A stretch of DNA of 64,000 nt from Gentiana macrophylla (taxonomy: Eukaryota > Streptophyta > Magnoliopsida > Gentianales > Gentianaceae), in contig JAOBSW010001061.1 of NCBI GenBank assembly GCA_026214975.1, forward strand, positions 20,871 through 84,870, written 5' to 3'. The notes beneath the pieces were generated by a model, which saw only the letters and a list, made by a program, of their open reading frames with translations, made no database searches and was not told where the DNA came from. This document shows positions 1 through 11,652 of the stretch, one piece after another. The first letter of the stretch is position 1, and every line of letters starts with the position of its first letter. The position numbers were made by a program, and so were the translations under genes.

Positions 1-542
1 GTATGTCGTGTCGTTTTCGGGATTTCCGCTAATACGAATCGATTAGTCAATTGACCATAACTTGAGTTGTAGACCTCCGATTGACGTAATTCAAAGTGCG
101 TTGGAAAGCTTATGTGAAGATCTACAACTTTCATTAAGAAGTCATCCCCTGAAAATGCCTCTAAGCTGGGTCAAATCTCCGTCGAAAATATGTAACGATT
201 TAAGTACTTAGAAAATTTGCTCCGTTGAACTTATAAACTTGTGGCACCTTCTTCTAATCCTCTAAACACATCTTTTAGACTCAAAACATGTCGTTACGTG
301 GAATCTTGGTCAATGTATAATCCTCGCAATGAACCACCAAAATACCAAACGAATCCGACACGACACTCCGTTACTAAACCGGTACAAAACTAATAAAAAT
401 ACGATAATTTATATAATAACTACTACTTATACATTTGAATAAAACTTAGTAATTTTTACTTGATTTGATACAATAATGCTCAAAATGGTATCAGAAATGG
501 GGCGAAATGTCATAAAAACGATCATAAATTTATCTCTCATCA
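1..542 (-). repeat. Element A 3' LTR, partial
   Basis: Same sequence as 6793-7334. On the minus strand it begins TGATGAGAG immediately after the polypurine tract. The rest of this LTR lies before base 1. Confidence 0.92.
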
Positions 543-565
543 CAACCCCCTACTTAGCTTTTGGT
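543..565 (-). other. Element A polypurine tract
   Basis: On the minus strand an AAGCTAAGTAGGGGG-type purine run abuts the TGATGAGAG LTR start. This is the expected primer site for plus-strand DNA synthesis. A similar AAGCTAAGTG-plus-G-run lies at the same place in element C. Confidence 0.8.
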
Positions 566-2050
566 CGTCCTCGATCAAAACAAGCGATAAAACAAAATGA
601 ATAAGAGATAAATTCATGAAGATAGAAAATATAAGAGACAACCAGATGTTGCAACCGTATAGAATTACAACCAGGCGTTAACCTCAATATAAATGTATAA
701 CAGAGTGTGTGTGTGACAAGCCTTTTCAATTTCCACTATCCTCTCTTGAATAATTCAAGCAAACACACAAATATCCATTTAGACAAATTTCTAATGACTT
801 TCCTAGGTATAAAAGAATAGATTCCACACAAAGTTCTTCCGAGTACTTATTAGGATAATCCCTAAAGCATATCATTCAGTTTATACTGGGGATAGTCAGA
901 AGATAACTAAGTTTTCAACCACGCTTAAATTTTTTTATTTTTTATTTTTCTTTCTTTTGATGAACTTAATTTCACATGTGTAGCATATGCCTTCATTCCC
1001 AGCAATAGGACGTTTCGTGATAACACCCTAGCTGGACTACTATCATCAGGCAGTCGGGAGCTTTTAAACCTCATAGTGATATAGGACGTTTCGTGATAAC
1101 GCCTCATCGCACTCAAATCATTGGTAGCTACAACCAACATATAGATAGTTCATCTTTATTTATTTTTTTATTTTTCTTTTCATAAACTTAACTTATATCC
1201 TTTCTATCACATTCAAACCTTCAGATATTCACAGTACATGTTCAAAAATTAGGTACTAAGTTACTGTTATTATCTAGAATAACCACTAGGATACTAAATG
1301 GATACAGTTTAAAATTTTCCGCTTCAATATCAAAGGCTTACGTGAACAATGAATTCATGTTACACAAATATATTTGGAATTACGATGCACTTACGGTTCA
1401 CATTGGTTATACACATCCAAATTGATCATTATATCTTCAAATCCATGAACTATATACCTTATACAATTTATTTTAATCAACTAAATAATGTTCGAAAAAG
1501 ATCGAAAACTAAGAGATTTATTGATACAAAATAAACATTAATGCCATTGCTAGACCAACAACTCCACTCCCCACTTACGAACTTACATTGTCCCCAATGT
1601 AAAGTGAGTGTAAAGAAAGTTGTTGGGAAAGCAATGGTGCACTAAAACAAGTCAAAACAAATACTCGGATGATAAAAAAGGGTGGGTGGGTGGGTCAAAG
1701 TTATGACCTCCACAATTCCATAGTATTTGAACTAATACATGTCATACATTATTTCAAATTTAAAACATACTAGATCATGATATGAAATATGTGACAAAGT
1801 ATTAACTCTGAGTCTTTTATACCCAGATCCTCAAGGGTTATTTCAAATCGTTCTAACAACCTAAGTCCAAGAAATGACGCATTTGAATTTTATCTTTGTT
1901 ATCCATCAGGATTTTCGGATAACCACCTAATCGTTCCGCTTTAATGATATTCAAACATTCACCCCGAGACTTGGTGAAACAAAATGAAAATCAATCCAAG
2001 TATTTGCAAAGTATCATCCAAAGTATGAGTAATTATTATATTTAACATTT
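566..2050 (-). other. Element A 3' noncoding region
   Basis: No convincing coding sequence. Short ORFs here have no recognisable domain. Parts of 700-1140 resemble element C at 19440-19890, for example a TTTATACTGGGGATA block at about 880 and 19610 and repeated TAGGACGTTTCG-like blocks near 1008 and 1082. This looks like a shared 3' untranslated domain of the family. Confidence 0.6.
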
Positions 2051-2052
2051 TA

Positions 2053-2097
2053 CGGTCGCCTCCGGTAGCGCTTTTGGTTAACGTCGTTTGCTCGACA
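2053..2097 (-). ncRNA. Post-gag two-hairpin motif, copy A
   Basis: On the minus strand: stem GTCG/CGAC with loop AGCAAA (extendable by a T.G wobble), a linker containing AGCGCT, then stem CGG/CCG with six-base loop AGGCGA. It lies about 190 bp after the last gag-region ORF of element A. Copies in the same relative place occur in B (17267-17313) and C (23223-23267, 23803-23850), with paired substitutions in the stems. The function is unknown; that it acts as RNA is inferred. Confidence 0.6.
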
Positions 2098-2287
2098 AAC
2101 TTGATAATGATTAACTAATATAATATACTAAACAAAACGGGATACTTCTAACAATTACTCACAAAAGCACGTAACAATTAAGCACATAATCCACTAAAAA
2201 TAAATGCTTAAGGAGTAAAAAGGAAGGATAGTACCCGTCATTGACTACATTTATAGTCTATAGCCAGACTTTACCGTGCTTCAGTTT

Positions 2288-2974
2288 TTAAGGCACTGGT
2301 GGTGGGTCATCCTCACGCACTACATTCTTCTTTAACACCGGTCTCCAACAGAGATTAGACAATTCCCACCAATCCACACGATTCTTGAACTTTTCCTTTG
2401 ATTTTCGAGCTTTCGGTTTACGAGCTTTCACATTATTGCTGAAGTCATCTTCTTCAATTACCTGTATGTTAGTACGATCCAAAACAAAAGAACACAAAGT
2501 GTCTACACAAGAACTAGATTCTAGTGTAGTGTGTGGATATTTCAATGAATTGTAAATGTTGAAGACAACGCTCTCATGATTAACTCCCAAACTAAACTCT
2601 CCCTTACAAAAATCGTCAAGAAAACATACATACTTTTTATCCAACTTCATCTTTGTAATAGGGATAGAATGTATACCTCCCTTACCCTTGTCATTAGATG
2701 AATATGGTAAAGCTTCCTCGAATGACTGTGTTTCATCATTCTGTACCTTTTTCTTCAAAATATGCATTGGATATGGTGATGCCCTTCCAGGTTGAACCGA
2801 TGTGAATTTAGGTTGAGCCGGATAAGGTTCGGTTTGAAATGGACCTTTAGATTCCATATTCTTCTTATATTTACCATCTAAATCATCATCTACTTCATTA
2901 TTCCCGAATTTTTCTAATCCATTACTTCCACAGATCCTTCCACTTACGTAATAACAAAGATTTACCCCACTCAT
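2288..2974 (-). pseudogene. Gag-pol remnant downstream of gag (element A)
   Basis: An open stretch of 228 codons with no retroviral catalytic motif. Residues around 135-160 (VFNIYNSLKYPHTT region) resemble the stretch just after the protease in element B (VFDAIKYPHDD). This suggests that gag was joined by deletion to the tail of the protease region. The N-terminal half is Lys/Pro-rich and unrecognised. It lies 11 bp from the upstream gag ORF in the same direction. The protease DLGA motif itself is absent. Confidence 0.55.
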
Positions 2975-2985
2975 TTCTTTCGATA

Positions 2986-4320
2986 TTACTTGGCAATCCT
3001 TCCGAGGGTTTCATTGCTTTTACGTTCTACTTCTCTACTCAAGTGATATTCCAGATTCCTCAATGAAGCTTCTATAATTCTTATTCTGGTATCATGTCCA
3101 CTCATATATGTTTTCAACGTACTCATATCCTTAGTGACTGTACCTATAGAAGTTATCATAATTTCCATATTTTGAGCTTGAGTAGATATCATACCTATCA
3201 GATTTTCCATTAATTTCTCCCATTTATCAACTCCTTCAGGTTGAGTTGAACTCTGAGTTACCGGTATGCTTTGAGTGGTATGTTGTGGATACGGTCTAGG
3301 TAATGATTGTAGATTTTGATTCGAGGTATCTCCTTGATAAACTAGATTTGGATTCTTATATTGGATTGGATACGGTGGTTGTCCTTGCTTACTAGGGGTT
3401 TCAGACCAATGAAAAGTAGGGTGATCTCTTCTTATAGCATTAAACGAGTTTGAATATGCATTGTTCAAATTCCTATGCTGTAAAAAACTCACCTTTTCCC
3501 TTGAATATCCTTCTGGTTCTTCTATCCCTAATGACACATTATCATGATTTGAGTAGTCATTCGGTATGATATTTCCCGAACTCAGGTTCTTATTTTGTTG
3601 TAAACCATCAAATTTCCTACTCAAATTCTCCAAGTGTGCTAGAACTTCCGTATTCGGTGTGTATTCTCCTGCAAAAACTACTTTTCTTGTGCTAGAACCG
3701 GTTTCCCACATTCTGTTATGTTTGGAAATCTTTTCTATAGCATCGTAAACTATTTGGGCTTCACTCATCATTAACGAACCACCACATACATGATCTATAT
3801 CTGCACGTGAGTCTTTCCTTAATTTACTGACGTAAAAGTTGGATTTGCATATCTAAGGAATAACCATGATCGGGACAAGCTCTTAATAATTTTTAAATCT
3901 TTCCCAAGCATTCCCAAACATTTCTTCAGATCCTTGTTTAAAGTTGGCAATTTCGACTATTAATTCCAATTTTCTACCAGGAGTAAAATACTGCTTTAAG
4001 AACTCGGTTTGAATATCCTCCCAACTAGTCGGTGAATGATGTGAAAGTGACAGAAACCAATCTCGTGCTCTTCCTTTTAAAGAAAAAAGGAAACAAAGAC
4101 ATCCTCGTTAATTCCCGATGAGCACCATGACTTTTGGTCAGATTACACAATTCTTGAAAGATAGAGGTGATGATGTGGATCCTCATCATCCTCTCCTAGA
4201 AATTGGGCTCTTGTGTCAATTAAACCAAAAGATGAGATTTTATTTCAAATTATTTGCTCCTTTATTGGGTAAACGAATTGGATTATTAATCGGTACCTTC
4301 TTACGGTCCGATCACATATA
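2986..4320 (-). pseudogene. gag (capsid/nucleocapsid polyprotein) remnant, element A
   Basis: Reading minus from about 4310, decayed frames show the retrotransposon gag core: EDPHHHL near 4190, then KGRARDWF and the FLKQYF/PGRKLEL region around 3950-4090. These correspond to KEWYSSL and LLKYFPPSKAL in element B gag. The clean 261-codon stretch 2986-3771 is the gag C-terminal part (AIEKISKHNRMW near its start, then a Gln/Pro-rich segment and a coiled-coil-like tail). Stops and frame changes upstream of 3771 break the ORF. A functional capsid would assemble element RNA; this copy is probably dead as a protein source. Confidence 0.75.
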
Positions 4321-4429
4321 GGTCTCGGGTTAAATTTGGTTTCGATTATTACGATTATGCTTATTCGATTCGATTATTTCTATTATTCGATTTCGGTTAT
4401 TAGGTTGAGGTAAATTCGATTAAGGTTTT

Positions 4430-5003
4430 GGCCATACCCTCGAGCATGAGCAATCCCTTGTTCAGTGTTTCACCAACGGTTTCGCCATTTTAAGTAACTC
4501 GATTTGACAATTCTTGTGGAATAGAAAATATCGAATAGAAAATAACACTAAATCGATAAAAAACCACATTTTTTTCTCCTCGGTAATTACCGAATCCACT
4601 CGATATTTACCGAGTAGTTTTTTTTTTTTTCGGTTTTTTTTTTCGGTTTTTTTTTCTCTCTCTCTCGGTAATTACCGAAGCCACTCGGTATTTATCGAGT
4701 ATTTTTATAAAAAAATTGATATCTTACCAAATAGGTAGGTACCAATGAAAATAAAAATACAAATGAGATTGAGAAATGTATTGACTTATCCTCGGCTGTT
4801 ATGACCACGTTTACTTTCTACTATCGAAAATAGAAAATAACTCGAATTTAATAGAAGAAGAAAATTGGTAACTAAAAGAAGGTAGATACCAACGGAAAAA
4901 TAAAAAAGAAATGTGATAAGAAGAGTGTTGACTTATCCTCGAGAATTTTGAGCTAATACAAGTAGTAACCCTAGACACAAAGAAAGAAATTAGCGACGTT
5001 TTC
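4430..5003 (-). other. Element A leader (between primer site and gag) with palindromes and a duplication
   Basis: Noncoding. It contains the 14-bp palindrome TCGGTAATTACCGA twice (4580-4593 and 4665-4678) around T-rich and CT-rich runs. A roughly 150-bp-spaced direct duplication includes a shared TTGACTTATCCTCG block, near 4779 and near 4930. Leaders of LTR elements carry dimerisation and packaging signals, so the palindromes are candidates. Confidence 0.6.
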
Positions 5004-5020
5004 CCCGGCAACGGCGCCAA
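5004..5020 (-). other. Primer binding site, tRNA-Asp (element A)
   Basis: The minus strand reads TGGCGCCGTTGCCGGGG, complementary to the 3' end of plant tRNA-Asp. It lies six bases from a candidate LTR end (TGACAG on the plus strand at 5027). A second, weaker site (TGGCGCCGTT then mismatches) lies at 5052-5061, six bases from another possible LTR end at 5068. Confidence 0.88.
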
Positions 5021-6397
5021 AATACTGACAGACCTAAACCTAACCTTGGAAACGGCGCCAGAAAGCTGACGGACATTACCTAGGCTATACAGATCCTAAC
5101 CGGCAGTGTACCGGGTCAAATTGTAGTGCTAGTCTGGTGAGTCAGGTCGTATTCCTCAGGGAAAACATGGTAATTCTTTTAAGTGGGGTTAAACACCAAG
5201 TTTATTATTAACTCGATCTAAGTCGCAGAGCTTTTACTTTTTCTGGGTTAGATTATGTTAGTAGTTAGATGTTAGATGTTAGTAGTGCACAAAGTAAAAT
5301 AAGTAAATAAATACTAATATAATATATATATATATATTTGGAATCTAGCCAAGAATTATGTCACTGAATTAATATATCTTTTTAGTTAATAAATGAGACA
5401 GATCTTCCTTTATTCAAGGTGTCAATTATATATGAATCGGTGTACTCCTAAGCTAGACAACTCCTCCTCACACGAGCGTATGAAATTGTCATATGTCCAT
5501 TGTCATCAGTCCAAGGTCCACAACTGTTACGGTTTTTCTGAACAGGTCCCGAGTACAAATCTACCTTTAGATAAAAAGGAGTCATTCCGTTCGTCAAACG
5601 GTCAATTTTATTTAAAAGGCTCCGGTTGTCAAAGCCGGACGATTCAACTTTCCGGTTTAAGTTTCAATTAAACTGTGATTTTAACATTATTACGATCTCG
5701 AGTACAAATGTCAATAAAATTTATCTTTCCCAAGACAAATCCGCCGGGTAGAAAGCGGGTTCCGTTGTCACGTTTTCACTCGGCCAATTTTACCTCCGGT
5801 CTTTCAATTTTAACGTTTCATTAAGCGCAGAAAGAAAGAGATTCATTATAATTGATTTTAATCATTATTACGAGTCGATCATTCATTTTACCAAAAGATT
5901 AACTAATTGATTCATATCTTGGCTAGATATATTTTTAGTTTAATATCATATATAAATAGAAATAGAAATAATAAACATAACAATTTTAGAATATATTACC
6001 GGTTATGACTATCGAATCGGGTCGTTTCCACGGATCTAACATGCCAAAGCTTGAAATCAACAATCTTCGATAATTATTCCGCCATTACAACGATATTTAT
6101 AACCATTTTATTTATATATGTGAAAAACATATATACATACATACGTGACATATATATGTATATACGGGCCCCCCAAAAGAAAAAAAAAGAGAAACAAGAT
6201 GAAAACGAGATCTAGATCTAGATATATATATATATCATATATATATTCATACATAGAACATACATATATATATATGTATATATATGATCTTCAAAATAAA
6301 ATAAAAAAATAAAAAAGAAAGAAAGAAAAGAACATAGACGAGAAGCAGAAAAGAGGAAAAGAAAAGAGGGGCAAAGGCTCTGTTCCCTGATGCTCTG

Positions 6398-6452
6398 TAT
6401 ATATAGCAAAATGGGGAGGCCGGATCGATCCGGGAAAGGGCGGATCGATCCG
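6398..6452 (-). promoter_or_regulatory. Element A LTR promoter: TATA plus palindromic GC block
   Basis: TATATATA is preceded, in element sense, within about 15 bp by two CGGATCGATCCG palindromes. This is the same layout as in elements B, C and D, but with a different motif. Confidence 0.55.
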
Positions 6453-6484
6453 GTGATGATCGATTCTAGATCCTTCTAAAACTT

Positions 6485-6945
6485 CTAAAATTCATATCCT
6501 GGAGTTGTAGACCTCAAAAATTATGATCCAAATGTCATAAATAAGATCTCGGAAAACTCTTCAACTTTCATGAAGGACTATTCTTCAGAAAACGCCTTTT
6601 GATAAGCAAATTCATACTCCGAACGTTTTGCGGGATTTTTACTTAAATTGAATCAATTAGCCACTTGACCACCATTTGAGTTGTAGAAGTCCGATTGACT
6701 TGATTCAAAATCCATTGGAAATCTTTCTTGAAGATATACAACTTTTATTAAGGAAACTTCTTCAGAAAATGTCGTTTTGATGAGCCATTCAGTATGTCGT
6801 GTCGTTTTGGGATTTCCGCTATCTGAATCGATTAGTCAATTGACCATAACTTGAGTTGTAGACCTCTGATTGGCGTAATTCAAAGTGCGTTGGAAAGCTT
6901 ATGTGAAGATCTACAACTTTCATTAAGAAGTCATCCCCTGAAAAT
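6485..6945 (-). repeat. Three degenerate tandem repeats in the element A LTR
   Basis: Copies near 6485-6600, 6656-6775 and 6833-6945, each with a TTGAGTTGTAGA-like start and an ACAACTTTCATTAAG-like end. The third is also at 41-150 in the 3' LTR. A reverse-oriented relative occurs in the LTR of element D at about 12025-12115. Confidence 0.7.
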
Positions 6946-7334
6946 GCCTCTAAGCTGGGTCAAATCTCCGTCGAAAATATGTAACGATTTAAGTACTTAG
7001 AAAATTTGCTCCGTTGAACTTATAAACTTGTGGCACCTTCTTCTAATCCTCTAAACACATCTTTTAGACTCAAAACATGTCGTTACGTGGAATCTTGGTC
7101 AATGTATAATCCTGCAATGAACCACCAAAATACCAAACGTAAATCCGACACGACACTCCGGTTACTAAACCGGTACAAAAACTAATAAAAATACGATAAT
7201 TTATATAATAACTACTACTTATACATTTGAATAAAACTTAGTAATTTTTACTTGATTTGATACAATAATGCTCAAAATGGTATCAGAAATGGGGCGAAAT
7301 GTCATAAAAACGATCATAAATTTATCTCTCATCA

Positions 7335-7673
7335 GTACACTAGCTTAGGATTTTGCACCCATGAATGAGTCGATATACATGTTAGGTTGGTAGGTTGGTT
7401 AGTCTCATTCCCGAGTTAGTCGATTAGAGGGGCGAAAGTAATCAATTGGATCATAGTTTGGCTATGTTTCTCTTTATATTTCTCCTTATCCTTAATTTAC
7501 ACATCGTTTTAGTGTAGTTGAATACTTGAAATATAGTGGTTGGCCTAAACTAAGTCCAAAGAAGACTTTGGTATTCAATTGATTCTCCGTGGGATACGAC
7601 CTTGCTCACCTCTATAGTACTTCCGACCCGGTACTCTGCCGGTTAAGGTTGGTCGTTACTATTTTAGTCATCA
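7335..7673 (+). repeat. Element B 5' LTR, 3' portion
   Basis: Matches 37410-37749 of the 3' LTR with one base change and one G-run indel; ends in CATCA. The missing 5' portion lies beyond element A, outside the window. Confidence 0.93.
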
Positions 7674-7680
7674 AGTTTTC

Positions 7681-7697
7681 TGGTGCCGTTGCCGGGG
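7681..7697 (+). other. Primer binding site, tRNA-Asp (element B)
   Basis: TGGTGCCGTTGCCGGGG, seven bases after the LTR end, with one mismatch to the tRNA-Asp 3' complement (T for C at position 4). Confidence 0.88.
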
Positions 7698-7784
7698 AAT
7701 TAATCGATATCTCTTAAGTCTTTTGAAGATTTAGGCTTAGGTTGTTTTATTTTACTGTTTTCTTGTTGTTTCTTCCTGTAGTGA

Positions 7785-10157
7785 ATGACCCGAAGCTCTA
7801 AGGAACCACTACTTCCATACAATCCCGAGATTGAGGCTTTGGCTAGACACCGAAACGCTTTGCGGAAAAAGGGGATTCTCGTTGAAGAAGTGATTCAAGA
7901 CGTGGGAAGTGAAAGTTCTAGTTCTGAAGCTTCGAGTATGGCTATGGGAAATGAAGACCATGACTTTGGAAGGGGTTTGAATCGAGAGGATAATGCGAAT
8001 CTGTTTGGGGAGGCAAGTGTGAATCAAGACCAAGGATATACTCAAGGTCAAGGTCAAGTTAACTCACCTCCCCCAAGAATGGAAACCCTACCTAGAGAAG
8101 GGAATGTTGTGCGGAATGCTCCTTTAAACAATCATTTCCAACAATACACCAACATTCCTCTCCAAACTCCACAAATTCCCAATCCTCTTGTTGCACCTCA
8201 ACAACAACAACCTCCACAAATGGACCCCCAATTCCTTCAACAATATCAACAAATGATGATGCAAATGGCCCAATTCAATCCTATGATCAACCCTATGATG
8301 AATCCCATGATGAACCAATATCCTCAAATGGCCAATCCCTATGCTCAACAATTTATCCCTCAAGCTAATCCTCAACCAAATCCCATAGTGAACCCTCAAC
8401 CAAATGCACCTCAAGCTCAAGTAAACCAAGCGGGAAATCGACCGGTGAGACTTTGTAGAGATTATGTGACCCCAATGGCTACCACGGGTCATAGTCCTAT
8501 TCGAGTACCGGCCGTTGCGGCTAATAACTTGGAGATAAGGCAACATGTTTGGCATTTACTTGGGGATAATGCTCAGTTTGAAGGAAGGGTGACGGATGAT
8601 GCGAACACCTTCATCAATAATTTCCTTGAGGTTTGCAAAACAGTGAAGATAAACGGGGTTAGTGAGGAAGCGGTGAGGTTACTTTTGTTCCCTTTTGCTC
8701 TAAAAGGAAAAGCGAAGGAGTGGTATTCATCTTTGGCTCATCACTCCCTCCACACATGGGAACAAGTTGCAAGCACATTATTGCTCAAGTACTTTCCACC
8801 TTCGAAGGCTCTTGACTTGAAATCCGACATTTCCAACTTTGAGAAACTATTGGGTGAAGATTTATTTGAGGCATGGGATCGGGTCAAGACTATGTTACGG
8901 AAATGTCCTCAACATGGATTGAAGCATGGGACCAAGTGCATCTGTTTTATAGAATTTGGATGGTAATTCAATGCAACAATTGAATGGGGCATGTGGAGGA
9001 TCTATCATGGATGTAGCACCGGATGTGGCATTGGCCACTATTGAGAGGATTTGTGAGAACAATAGGCAATGGAGTTCGGGAAGAAGGCAGTTGAAGCACA
9101 AAAAGCCACTTGTGACCGCCGTGGTAGATGAACCCGAAAGAAACTCCGAATGGCATAATAAGGTGTTAGCCATGGAACAGAAATTTGATGATTTGGCTTT
9201 AGAGAACAAAAAGGCCCGGTTATGTCAACTTTGTGGTGGTGCACATTCGGCTATGAATTGCACGTCTCCAAATACACCACCAACAACCGTGCCAATGAAA
9301 GCTCAAGTAGCACCTCAAGCCGGGACCTTAGTGGCTAATGCGAAGTCAATGCAACAATCTTTAATGAATGCCTACGCCTTAGGACAATTGAATGCGGGAC
9401 AATTGGAATTCAATCCTCTCACCACATTTAGCAACCCGGTGGTTGAACCTGTGGATTTGAATTTGATGTTGGATACACAACCCTATGATGCTAACTATGT
9501 GGGGCAAGGGCGTGTCCAAAACTATGACTACCAAGGAGTTCCACAAAATTGGCGTGAGAATCCTAATTTGACTTGGGGTCGTGGTCCGAATCAAGGGCAA
9601 TCTTCTAGGCCTCAACAAAGTTCCTCTTATCAAGGCAATCAAGCTCCACGACAACAACAAACCGGGACGTACCAACATCCGAATGCTCATCAAAATCACT
9701 CTCAAGCAAGCTATTCTCAACCTCCACCAATGACTCTTATTCCACAAAAGAGCTCAACCGATATTCTCTTGGAGCAAATCAACAAGACATTGCAAGAGCA
9801 TGGAAGAATGCTCCAAGATCTAGGAAGGACTCAACAAGACCAAGGTCGGGAATTGAGAGACATGAAAACCAATGCCAACAACACCACAGCCACATTCCAA
9901 TCGGCAATACGGAATCTTGAAACTCAAGTGGGTCATTGACCGAAAATGCAAATACCGCACCGGTTGGAGGATTACCAAGTAACACCGTGAGAAATCCTAA
10001 AGGTGTGAATGCTATCTCAACAAGAAGTGGCAAGGTGGTTGGTGGTGATATTGGAGTGAGAAAAAGCGTTGAAGATCACGGTAAAAGCAAAGTGGATGAT
10101 ATGGTCGAAAATGATAGTGAAGATCAAATTGTTGGAAAGCAAGAAAGTGAAACTCAC
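7785..10157 (+). pseudogene. Element B gag, frameshifted and split by element D
   Basis: Gag polyprotein starting MTRSSKEPLL. The first frame (7785-8966) holds a Gln/Pro/Met-rich low-complexity region (residues about 110-220) and the gag core (KEWYSS and YFPPSKALDL). Two small indels at 8936-8955 move the frame to 8956-9939, which carries a degenerate zinc-knuckle-like CQLCGGAHSAMNC and a Gln-rich coiled-coil tail. Another shift at about 9935 leads into the Athila signature LPSNTVRNPKG then NAISTRSGK. The frame runs into element D after 10157 and resumes at 13145. Expected role: particle formation and RNA packaging. Confidence 0.88.
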
Positions 10158-11641
10158 TGTTTAGGGTATTTTTATACGGTTTTTAAGGATATATTTTATA
10201 TCAATTTTCCCCATATGTGTATTATTTTCATAGAAATAGAGCCTTATATTTAAATATTAAGTAAATGATGTTTTTAAGAATTAAATCTCAAAACGTAACG
10301 ATTTATGTGTTTAAATTATGATTTTATGTTATTTTGGATATTGTTATGTTTTGGTATGTTTTATTTATATTGTAGATACATTTTCATGAGTCAAAAGAGG
10401 ATTAGAAGAGTGCTAAAGTCGAAGTTGAATTTATTTGAGAAGATAAAGATGGAGGAAAAGAGATAAAGATCAAGAAATCGGTTTCCAGCAAGGTTGGACG
10501 GGCGTCCACTATATTGAATCAAGCGCCCAAGATGTCAAAAAAGAGATCGAGTCTTGGATGGCCTTGAATCGGCGTTCACTCTCCGTCCAGACACTCGAGC
10601 AGCGTCCGTCGAATGAACGCCCGTCCGCCACCGCGCTTTGACCAAACCGCCTCAATATTCTATAAAAGACAGCGCCTCCAACCCTAATTATCATCATAAT
10701 TCGACTTACACTTTCTTGAGAGCCACGGCCGCACTTTGGAGAGTTCAAGGCGGTCACCCGAGCCTTGTGCTCGGGTGATCGGGGTTAGATTAGGTTTTAT
10801 TTTTCGTTTCTTTCATTCCTTTTGTTCGACCATGATGATCTTTTGAAACTTTGAAACATGGAGCGACCATGGGAGACTGCATTTGCTGCAGCTTTTATTT
10901 TCTTTCTATGGATGTTTTGTAAGTCTTTTTAATTAAGGTTCGTTTGTTTCCATGCGTTTATTTGTTAATGCAATTTATATCGAAAGATGTTGTTATTGAT
11001 GTTTACCGTAGGACGAAAGTCGGTGTAAACGCGAGATCACCATAGGAAAGAATAGACGTTTCGATCTATGTCAAACGAAAGTTGATAGGTTGAATGTCTA
11101 GGTTGTTAGATCTAGTAAATCTTGCACCTTGGTTTATTTTATGATGCGTTAATCTCCGTAAATCGAAAGATGGAGATTGATAGGCGTAATTCATCTACAG
11201 TAAAGTAGAATTCATACGTTTGATAGGTGAAACCACAACTTGAATTAAATCACTATAAGATAATCTAGGGAAGAAATTAAGGGTTGCGGGATGGTGGATT
11301 ATGATTTGTTCCATGTTTAATCGCTTTAGTCATTATCATGTTCGTTAGATAGATTTATTGTTGTAGTTTAGATTTATTTTATGTTGATCGCAATTATCCT
11401 TCCTGGCTTTGGATTAACAATCCTCTGCCCAGTTTACTTTTCCGTTTTAGTTTAGGTTTAGGTTAATAAAGAAGAATTAATGAAGTTAGATTTAACAGCC
11501 CTTTTCCCTGAGGATCGATACCCGTACTTATCCAACTTTACTAGCAACTACCCGGTATTCGGCCGGTTTGGAGGTAGTTTTGCATGGTAGTATAGGTTTT
11601 ATAAATTTTCTTTTGTTTTAATGATGCAAAATCCTCCCAAC
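10158..11641 (+). repeat. Element D LTR 1
   Basis: Starts TGTTTAGGG, ends CCTCCCAACA. GC block with GACGGGCGTCC and ACGCCCGTCC motifs at about 10496-10630; TATA box TATAAAAG at 10661-10668. It is followed by AAAG plus TGGCGC, the first six bases of a tRNA-Asp primer site. Confidence 0.78.
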
Positions 11642-11652
11642 AAAAGTGGCGC

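Larger units (their letters stand above)
1..7334 (-). mobile_element. Element A: non-autonomous Athila-like LTR retrotransposon, left end outside window
   Basis: Read on the minus strand this is LTR (right) - tRNA-Asp primer site - leader - decayed gag - noncoding 3' region - polypurine tract - LTR (left, cut by the window edge). Positions 1-542 and 6793-7334 match almost base for base, with about ten small differences, so the insertion is young. No reverse transcriptase, RNase H or integrase is visible between the LTRs, so it must rely on proteins from a relative. It sits in the 5' LTR of element B: the sequence resuming at 7335 matches the B 3' LTR from 37410. The expected 5-bp target duplication is GTACA, but its left copy lies outside the window. 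Confidence 0.9.
5027..7334 (-). repeat. Element A 5' LTR (about 2.3 kb)
   Basis: Bounded on the minus strand by TGATGAGAG at 7334 and CTGTCA before the primer site. It contains a TATA box (TATATATA at about 6398-6405). Just upstream in element orientation lie the perfect palindrome CCGGATCGATCCGG (6420-6433) and CGGATCGATCCG (6441-6452). Positions 6485-6945 hold three degenerate tandem copies of a roughly 175-bp unit with GAGTTGTAGA and ACAACTTT blocks. AT dinucleotide runs occur at 6215-6290. Confidence 0.85.

Noticed and set aside
5004..5020. tRNA-Asp gene
   Set aside because: Only the 3' 17 bases of the tRNA are present here and at 7681 and 30595; these are primer binding sites, not tRNA genes.
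10158..11641. Element D LTR 1 as a solo LTR
   Set aside because: It is followed by a primer-site fragment rather than by the CTCAC target copy, which appears only after LTR 2.
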